Shown: positions 1 to 3,252 of the stretch, in pieces | Numbering within the stretch: the first letter of the stretch is position 1 | Layout: every line of letters begins with the position of its first letter | Source of the DNA: Candidatus Aenigmatarchaeota archaeon | GTDB lineage: Archaea; Aenigmatarchaeota; Aenigmatarchaeia; QMZS01 | Assembly: GCA_003663355.1 (NCBI GenBank) | Contig: QMZV01000045.1 | Span: 1 to 5,368 of the forward strand | Reading direction: 5' to 3' | Length of the DNA: 5,368 nt | The notes under the pieces: generated by a model | Told to the model about the DNA's origin: nothing | The model's database searches: none | Seen by the model: only the letters and a program-made list of their open reading frames with translations | Made by a program: the position numbers and the translations under genes

Positions 1-1
1 A

Positions 2-148
2 TATATATTTTTATCACTTCTGGATTTAATTGTGGCTTTTCTCTTTCTGCTTTCTTATGGGTTTAGCAATTTAATTATAACAATTTTGTTTTTTTATTTT
101 TTAATTAAAGGAATTTATTCCATTGTTTCTTTTTTTCTTTTTAGATAA
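2..148 (+). CDS. C-terminal part of a small integral membrane protein (truncated by window edge)
   Basis: The frame starting at base 2 is open for 48 codons to a TAA at 146-148, so the 5' end lies outside the window. The peptide is almost wholly hydrophobic. One likely membrane helix carries an internal Asp (motif LLDLIVAF) and ends near a Gly (SYGFSN). A second helix follows (LIITILFFYFLIKG), then a short hydrophobic tail ending in Arg. The pattern helix, Gly turn, helix, 'LIKG' resembles small two-helix membrane proteins of unknown function common in archaea, but I cannot name a family. The stop lies 2 bp before the histone ATG, which suggests co-transcription. The opposite strand has an open stretch here but no start codon. 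Poly-T-rich DNA can give hydrophobic chance frames, so this is a moderate call. Confidence 0.55.
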   Translation, partial: YIFLSLLDLIVAFLFLLSYGFSNLIITILFFYFLIKGIYSIVSFFLFR

Positions 149-150
149 TT

Positions 151-381
151 ATGTTTAAAAAAAAGAAACCTGAATTACCTTTGCATACAATTTTAAGGCT
201 TTCAAGGGAATTAGGTGCAGAAAGAATTAGCAAAGATGCGGCATTATTTATTTCGGAGTATTTAATCTCAGAATTGAAAAAGATTATTAAAAAATCGGAT
301 AAACTGGCAAGACATGCAGATAGAAAAACAATAATGCTTGAAGATGTTAAATTAGCTCTTGAGAAAAGTGAATCACCTTGA
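151..381 (+). CDS. Archaeal histone (HMf-type, 76 aa)
   Basis: A DNA-wrapping chromatin protein that acts as a dimer and may stack into longer histone-DNA fibres. The whole histone fold is visible. Helix 1 covers about residues 10-20 (LPLHTILRLSRELG) and loop 1 is GAERIS (22-27), with the DNA-contacting Arg25 and the conserved Gly22. The long helix 2 covers about 28-54. Loop 2 contains DRKTI (57-61), the classic RKT DNA-binding motif, and helix 3 is about 62-72. The length is slightly above the 66-69 aa of HMfA/HMfB because of a basic N-terminal extension (FKKKKP), likely an extra DNA contact. The start is the only ATG ahead of the fold, directly after AGATAATT and with no Shine-Dalgarno. It sits 2 bp after the upstream membrane-protein stop and 55 bp before aIF6. 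Confidence 0.96.
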   Translation: MFKKKKPELPLHTILRLSRELGAERISKDAALFISEYLISELKKIIKKSDKLARHADRKTIMLEDVKLALEKSESP

Positions 382-394
382 GGTATAAAGTTTT

Positions 395-414
395 TGCAGA
401 TTTTATTATCTGCA
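395..414 (+). other. Perfect 7-bp hairpin in the histone-aIF6 gap
   Basis: TGCAGAT (395-401) pairs perfectly with ATCTGCA (408-414) around a 6-nt TTTATT loop, and the stem is preceded by a TTTTT run. It fills much of the 55-bp spacer and is the most G/C-containing part of it. It could be a weak terminator, an RNA-processing or stability element separating histone from aIF6 levels, or a translation-control hairpin upstream of aIF6. The base pairing is seen directly; the role is not known. Confidence 0.45.
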
Positions 415-436
415 TTAAAAGATAATTAACTTATTT

Positions 437-1087
437 ATGGCAACATATCAAACAGAGTTTTTTGGAAATACAACTTTGGGTTTATTGGGAGTGGCCACAG
501 AAAATGTTTGTTATCTTCCGACAGAAATTACAAGAAAACAAATTAAAAGAATAGCAGAAACGCTGAATGTTGTTGTAAAAAAGGCAAGTTTCTACAATTC
601 TTCACTTCTTGGTTTATTTTCAGTAGCGAACTCAAAATATTTATTTGTTCCTGATATTGTTTCTGATGCAGAACTTGAATTTGTTGATAAAAAAGTTATA
701 AAATTAACAGGTGTTTTTACAACTCTTGGAAATTTAATTTTGTGCAATGACAAAGGTTGCATTTTATCTCCTTATCTTGCGGAAAAAAAATATTTTTTTG
801 AAAATGAATTGAAATTAAAAACAGAGATTACAACAATCTCTGATTTGCCTTTTCCCGGAATATTTGCTACTGTAACAAATAGAGCTGGAATTGTCCACAA
901 AAATTGCAAGGATGCAGAAATTGAAATTCTTGAAAAAACTCTTGGAGTGGAATTTAAGAGACTTGAATTTTATGAAGGTTTTACTGGAGCAGAAATTCTC
1001 GCAAACACAAAAGGACTAATTGCTCCAAAAACTTTAAAGGGCCAGGAACTTGCGGAAATTCAGGATGGTTTGAAGATTTTTAGTTGA
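437..1087 (+). CDS. eif6: Translation initiation factor 6 (aIF6), ribosome anti-association factor
   Basis: aIF6 binds the large ribosomal subunit and blocks premature joining with the small subunit. Its eukaryotic homologue eIF6 also acts in 60S biogenesis. The 216-aa length matches the family (about 220 aa). The pentein fold of five quasi-repeats is visible as recurring short strand-turn units: GNTTLGLLGVATENVCYLP near the N-terminus, SSLLGLFSVANSKYLFVP, TLGNLILCNDKGCILSP, PGIFATVTNRAGIVHKNC, and TGAEILANTKGLIAPKTL near the C-terminus. The opening (FFGNTTLGLLGVAT) follows the family pattern GNxxIGVYxxxT. The ATG at 437 gives the expected N-terminus. There is no Shine-Dalgarno; AGATAATTAA lies 8 nt upstream. 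In many archaea this gene lies next to rpl31e and rpl39e; here its neighbours are histone and a nucleotidyltransferase. Confidence 0.95.
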   Translation: MATYQTEFFGNTTLGLLGVATENVCYLPTEITRKQIKRIAETLNVVVKKASFYNSSLLGLFSVANSKYLFVPDIVSDAELEFVDKKVIKLTGVFTTLGNLILCNDKGCILSPYLAEKKYFFENELKLKTEITTISDLPFPGIFATVTNRAGIVHKNCKDAEIEILEKTLGVEFKRLEFYEGFTGAEILANTKGLIAPKTLKGQELAEIQDGLKIFS

Positions 1088-1116
1088 ATTTTAATTTCAG
1101 AGATAATTATATTAAA

Positions 1117-1431
1117 ATGGACAAAAGAAAAATTAGAGAAGAAATAAAAAAATTTAAAAAAAGGATAGCTAAAAAAATAGGAGTCAAAAAACTAATAATT
1201 TTTGGCTCTTTTGCAAGAGGTAAAATGAATAAAGATAGTGATATAGACATACTGCTTGTTGGAGAAAGTTTTAGAGGCAAAAAATTTTTTGAAAGACCCG
1301 TTGGTCTACACAAGTACTGGACTCTTGATTATCCAGTAGATTTTCTTTGTTACACTCCAGAAGAATTTGAGAAAAAAAGAAAACAAATTACAATTGTCAG
1401 AGAAGCGGTTAGGGAAGGAATTGTTATTTAG
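1117..1431 (+). CDS. Minimal nucleotidyltransferase (MNT / pol beta superfamily), 104 aa
   Basis: The protein shows the core nucleotidyltransferase signature. GSFARG (30-35) is followed by DSDIDILLV (40-48) with metal-binding Asp42 and Asp44, and the third acidic residue is Asp75 in PVDFLCYTPEEF. The N-terminus is a Lys-rich helix. These single-domain enzymes transfer a nucleoside monophosphate to a protein or small molecule. Many act with a HEPN partner as a toxin-antitoxin pair (the MntA/HepT type AMPylates the HEPN toxin), but no HEPN gene lies beside it here. The ATG at 1117 is preferred because the family fold starts shortly after it. An upstream TTG at 1084 would overlap the aIF6 stop (TTGA) and add 11 residues that do not look family-like. 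It is the last gene of the + strand cluster. The substrate is unknown. Confidence 0.85.
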   Translation: MDKRKIREEIKKFKKRIAKKIGVKKLIIFGSFARGKMNKDSDIDILLVGESFRGKKFFERPVGLHKYWTLDYPVDFLCYTPEEFEKKRKQITIVREAVREGIVI

Positions 1432-1536
1432 GTTTGCATCTCCTTTCAGTTAACACTAAATTGTTCTTTATAGCAGAAACCTTTTTCCCTAAAAATTTGA
1501 ATTTTTAAGATTGGCAGAAAACTTTAATAAGAATAC

Positions 1537-1563
1537 TGGTTAAAAATTCTGGTCTTTTTACCA
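1537..1563. terminator. Candidate bidirectional terminator hairpin between converging genes
   Basis: TGG-T-TAAAAA (1537-1546) pairs with TTTTTACCA (1555-1563), giving nine base pairs with one bulged T (1540) around an 8-nt loop. It lies in the 149-bp gap between the nucleotidyltransferase stop (1431) and the psmB stop (1581), 17 bp beyond psmB, and offers a T-run on either strand. The rest of this gap is A/T-rich and I see no gene in it. Archaeal termination relies mainly on T-rich tracts, so the hairpin itself may be incidental. Confidence 0.35.
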
Positions 1564-1580
1564 AAATCTGTAAAACCAAA

Positions 1581-2201
1581 CTATTTCAATTTTTCTTCTT
1601 CTAATTTAAAACCTTTTTCAGTAATCTCTGCAATCCACAGTTTTTCTCCTCCAGAAGCCATATCTCTCTGGGCAGCGCTTTTTATGGCATCTCTTATCAA
1701 TTTTTTTCCTTGTTCAAGGGTCATATTATCTTTAAAATCTTTTTCAAGAATTCCGTAAACAAATGGGCTTCCACTTCCTGTTGAAACATATTTTTCCTTT
1801 ATGCATGAACCAGTTGGGTCAAATGAGAATAAATGGCAACCTTCCGAGTCTATACCTCCAATTATTATTTGTGTATAGTAAGGATATAATCTCCTTGAAT
1901 ACATTATCTGGGATAATAGATGTGCTACAGCACTAACTTTCATCTCTTCATTTGTCTCTAATTTGTAAAGCGAAATTTCTGCCTTTAGTATATTTATTAA
2001 CTGCTGAGCATCACTCACCATTCCGGCAATTGTCATTCCAATTCTATCATCTATTTTAAAAACCTTCTGAACATCCTTGTTAACAACCATATATCCCATA
2101 GAAGCCTTTGATTCAGAAGCAAGCAAAACTCCATCTTTGCAAACTATGCCTATTGTTGTTGTTCCTGTTTTTGTTGTTCTATCTCTTATGTAATCTTCCA
2201 T
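1581..2201 (-). CDS. psmB: 20S proteasome beta subunit, N-terminal threonine protease
   Basis: Catalytic subunit of the archaeal 20S proteasome, which degrades unfolded cytosolic proteins. The first 13 residues form a short propeptide ending in Gly13, and cleavage exposes Thr14 as the nucleophile (motif TG|TTTIGIVCKDG). In mature numbering the other catalytic residues are present: Glu17 (residue 30, in ASESKASMG; Glu replaces Asp in many archaeal beta subunits), Lys33 (residue 46, in VQKVFKI), and the Ser/Asp/Ser set in STGSGSPFVYG (Ser143) and AAQRDMASGG (Asp180, Ser183). The length of 206 aa is normal. The ATG gives a sensible propeptide and sits beside a 27-bp all-A/T gap shared with the divergent small membrane gene. 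The alpha subunit is not in this window, as is usual for archaeal proteasome genes. Confidence 0.97.
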   Translation of the reverse strand: MEDYIRDRTTKTGTTTIGIVCKDGVLLASESKASMGYMVVNKDVQKVFKIDDRIGMTIAGMVSDAQQLINILKAEISLYKLETNEEMKVSAVAHLLSQIMYSRRLYPYYTQIIIGGIDSEGCHLFSFDPTGSCIKEKYVSTGSGSPFVYGILEKDFKDNMTLEQGKKLIRDAIKSAAQRDMASGGEKLWIAEITEKGFKLEEEKLK

Positions 2202-2228
2202 AAAATAATAAAAAAATTAAAATAATTA
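2202..2228. promoter_or_regulatory. All-A/T divergent promoter gap between psmB and the 54-aa membrane protein gene
   Basis: These 27 bases contain no G or C and separate two divergent ATG codons. An archaeal TATA box lies about 25 bp before the transcription start. If both mRNAs are leaderless or nearly so, the TATA boxes fall at the far ends of this gap and reach into the other gene's first codons. ATAAAATAA (2200-2208) would serve the + gene, and the complement of the AATAATTAATG stretch (about 2221-2231) would serve psmB. The base composition and geometry are seen; promoter activity is inferred. Confidence 0.5.
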
Positions 2229-2393
2229 ATGAGTTTTATAAAAATCGGACTTGAAATTATCTCGTTGGCTATTTTTCTATTTTCCATAGCTTATATCTCA
2301 AAGATTATGACTTGGGATAAAATTTTAATTGCTTTTGGTGTAATAATATTTTTCATGGTTTTATATTACATACTTGCAGAACTAATTAAATAA
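2229..2393 (+). CDS. Small two-helix membrane protein, 54 aa, unknown function
   Basis: The ATG at 2229 opens a 54-codon frame to a TAA at 2391-2393. The peptide has two hydrophobic helices, residues about 5-24 (KIGLEIISLAIFLFSIAYIS) and about 32-52 (ILIAFGVIIFFMVLYYILAE). A short polar hairpin (KIMTWDK) joins them and both ends are short. The topology is a membrane helical hairpin with no recognisable catalytic motif. Unlike a chance T-rich frame, it contains G/C-bearing codons and a balanced Gly/Ala/Ser content, which supports real coding. It diverges from psmB. I do not recognise the family. Confidence 0.6.
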   Translation: MSFIKIGLEIISLAIFLFSIAYISKIMTWDKILIAFGVIIFFMVLYYILAELIK

Positions 2394-2445
2394 TAAATTT
2401 GGATTTTTCATACTTTGCAATCAAATTAAATAATGCCATAAAAAA

Positions 2446-2453
2446 TTATAATA
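2446..2453 (+). promoter_or_regulatory. TATA-like box upstream of the tRNA-Val gene
   Basis: TTATAATA is centred about 22 bp before the first tRNA base (2472), within the A-rich stretch AAAAATTATAATAAAA. This is close to the usual archaeal TATA distance. Archaeal tRNA genes use such upstream promoters rather than internal A/B boxes. That would allow the insertions in the D- and T-loops, which would break the internal boxes of a eukaryotic-type tRNA gene. Confidence 0.5.
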
Positions 2454-2486
2454 AAAGAAAATACCGATTATGGGCTCGTGGTCTAG

Positions 2487-2501
2487 ACCTTAAGGGGATA
2501 A
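2487..2501 (+). other. Candidate D-loop intron of tRNA-Val (about 15 nt)
   Basis: Removing ACCTTAAGGGGATAA leaves the D-loop AGTGGTTA, a normal archaeal form with A14, G15, G18, G19 and A21. In the precursor the region can fold as an extension of the D stem. GACC (2486-2489) pairs with GGTT (2503-2506, one G-U), T2502 is bulged, TTA (2490-2492) pairs with TAA (2499-2501), and the loop is AGGGGA. An A-A mismatch (2485/2507) separates this from the GTCT/AGAC stem. A 4-bp central helix flanked by small bulges on opposite strands resembles a relaxed bulge-helix-bulge substrate of archaeal tRNA splicing endonuclease. Exact ends may shift by one or two bases. Confidence 0.55.
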
Positions 2502-2542
2502 TGGTTAAGACGCTGCGTTCACATCGCAGAGATCAGGAGTTC

Positions 2543-2557
2543 AAATTTAAAATATGG
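2543..2557 (+). other. Candidate T-loop intron of tRNA-Val (15 nt)
   Basis: Removing 15 nt restores the T-loop TTCAAAT directly before the CTCCT strand. The insert is bounded by AAAT (2543-2546) and a second AAAT (2558-2561), so its exact ends can slide by up to four bases. In the precursor ATTT (2545-2548) can pair with AAAT (2558-2561), stacked on the T stem, with a TTCAA bulge on the 5' side and an AAAATATGG loop. This is a bulge-helix-loop, one of the relaxed splice motifs known for noncanonical archaeal tRNA introns. Confidence 0.55.
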
Positions 2558-2574
2558 AAATCTCCTCGAGCCCA

Positions 2575-2724
2575 TTACTCATAATCTACATCTATATCTA
2601 GAATGCACCCGCAGAATTTACAAAAAAATGGACCTTCATATCCGTCATAGAAATATCTTGATGGTATAATATTTACCCTTTTACACCTAGGGCAAACAAC
2701 AGATATTTTATCTTTTAGTTGCAT
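2575..2724 (-). CDS. Small zinc-ribbon protein, 49 aa, unknown function
   Basis: On the - strand an ATG at 2724 opens a 49-codon frame ending in a TAA at 2577-2575, directly next to the tRNA discriminator base. The peptide starts MQLKDKISVVCPRCKRVN and has two Cys pairs, Cys11/Cys14 (CPRC) and Cys35/Cys38 (CKFCGC, with an extra Cys40). They are separated by 20 residues containing an aromatic patch (SRYFYDGYEGPFF). This is the classic zinc-ribbon arrangement of two knuckles, and the C-terminus is acidic (LDIDVDYE). The correct spacing of four metal ligands makes chance coding unlikely. It may bind nucleic acid or a protein partner, but nothing shows which. Its start is 6 bp from the carS ATG on the opposite strand, so the two share a divergent control region. 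Confidence 0.75.
   Translation of the reverse strand: MQLKDKISVVCPRCKRVNIIPSRYFYDGYEGPFFCKFCGCILDIDVDYE
2703..2710 (+). promoter_or_regulatory. TATA-like box for carS, inside the zinc-ribbon gene
   Basis: ATATTTTA is centred about 25 bp upstream of the carS ATG at 2731, the spacing expected for a leaderless archaeal transcript. It lies within the first codons of the zinc-ribbon gene on the other strand. A/T-rich boxes are common by chance at this base composition. Confidence 0.35.
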
Positions 2725-2730
2725 AAATTT

Positions 2731-3249
2731 ATGTTAGAGATAATAATTAATAGTTTCTGGTTAATTATTCCAGCTTATTGTGCCAACTTTTTTCCTGTTT
2801 TGTTAAAAGGAAAACACCCTATTGATTTTGGTAAAAAATTTATTGATGGTTTCAGGTTGTTTGGAGATGGAAAAACAATAGAGGGTTTCTTTGGGGGAAT
2901 CTTTTTTGGAATTTTTATAGGATTGTTACTTATTTATTTACAGCCATTTATACAGCAATTTTATACCCTTCAATTTCAACACAATCTGCTAACTGTTTTT
3001 TTATTAACAACAGGTGCAATTAGCGGGGATATAATAGGTTCTTTTGTCAAGCGAAGGTTTGGGATTGAAAGGGGTGAACCAGCTCCTCTTTTAGATCAAT
3101 TGGATTTTTTAGTCTTTTCTTTAGTCCTTGTTTCTATTGTTAGAAATCTTAATCTATATTTTGTTGTTTTTCTCGTAATCATAACTCCAATTATTCATTA
3201 TTCTGCAAATCTCTGCGCTTTTCTATTAAAATTAAAAGATAGAATTTAG
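2731..3249 (+). CDS. carS: CDP-archaeol synthase (CTP:2,3-di-O-geranylgeranylglycerol-1-phosphate cytidyltransferase)
   Basis: An integral membrane enzyme that activates the unsaturated archaeal lipid precursor DGGGP with CTP, giving CDP-archaeol and pyrophosphate for attachment of polar headgroups. The 172-aa protein has about five membrane helices (roughly 5-24, 51-70, 85-105, 124-138, 142-166). Conserved cytoplasmic motifs of the CarS/DUF46 family are present: PAYCANFFPVL (14-24), PIDFGKKFIDGFRLFGDGKTIEG (30-52) with GDGKT, and GAISGDIIGSFVKRR with the following ERGEPAPLLDQLDFLV stretch (95-128), which resembles the signature region of bacterial CdsA. The ATG at 2731 is chosen over an in-frame TTG at 2719, because the TTG adds only MHKF and overlaps the divergent zinc-ribbon start. 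The gene converges on topA with 3 bp between stop codons. Confidence 0.93.
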   Translation: MLEIIINSFWLIIPAYCANFFPVLLKGKHPIDFGKKFIDGFRLFGDGKTIEGFFGGIFFGIFIGLLLIYLQPFIQQFYTLQFQHNLLTVFLLTTGAISGDIIGSFVKRRFGIERGEPAPLLDQLDFLVFSLVLVSIVRNLNLYFVVFLVIITPIIHYSANLCAFLLKLKDRI

Positions 3250-3252
3250 TAA

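Larger units (their letters stand above)
2472..2574 (+). tRNA. tRNA-Val (anticodon CAC) with insertions in both the D-loop and the T-loop
   Basis: The stems are all fully paired. The acceptor stem is GGGCTCG (2472-2478) with CGAGCCC (2567-2573), and A2574 is the discriminator expected for Val. The D stem is GTCT (2481-2484) with AGAC (2508-2511). The anticodon stem is CTGCG (2513-2517) with CGCAG (2525-2529) around loop TTCACAT, giving anticodon CAC (2520-2522) for GUG codons. The variable loop is AGATC. The T stem is AGGAG (2535-2539) with CTCCT (2562-2566). T8 and G9, A14-G15, G18-G19 with A21, and the TTCAAAT T-loop core can all be assigned. The gene is 103 nt instead of about 73-74. The excess is about 15 nt in the D-loop (2485-2507 is 23 nt) and 15 nt in the T-loop (2540-2561 is 22 nt). 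The usual intron site after position 37 is empty. CCA is not encoded. A functional tRNA spliced at two noncanonical sites is the best reading. Confidence 0.85.

Noticed and set aside
1..57. Open - strand frame reading HKKAEREKPQLNPEV at the left edge
   Set aside because: It has an upstream in-frame stop and no ATG, GTG or TTG to start it, and the + strand membrane-protein frame covers the same bases.
1084..1116. TTG start for the nucleotidyltransferase, overlapping the aIF6 stop
   Set aside because: It adds 11 residues unlike the family; the ATG at 1117 precedes the fold. Kept only as a possible coupling signal.
1107..1313. 68-codon - strand frame inside the nucleotidyltransferase gene
   Set aside because: Antisense shadow of a gene with clear catalytic motifs; the low-complexity Ser/Leu/Phe content comes from the A/T-rich complement.
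1432..1580. Possible RNA gene in the nucleotidyltransferase-psmB gap
   Set aside because: No tRNA cloverleaf or C/D-box pattern was found; only the candidate terminator hairpin stands out.
2480..2490. GGTCTAGACC palindrome as an operator or restriction-type site
   Set aside because: It is explained by the D stem and the start of the D-loop insert of tRNA-Val.
2399..2584. 61-codon + strand frame starting at a TTG
   Set aside because: It runs straight through the tRNA-Val gene and its A-rich promoter, has a non-ATG start and looks like no protein family.
2719..2730. TTG start for carS
   Set aside because: It adds four residues and overlaps the divergent zinc-ribbon start; the ATG at 2731 fits the family N-terminus.
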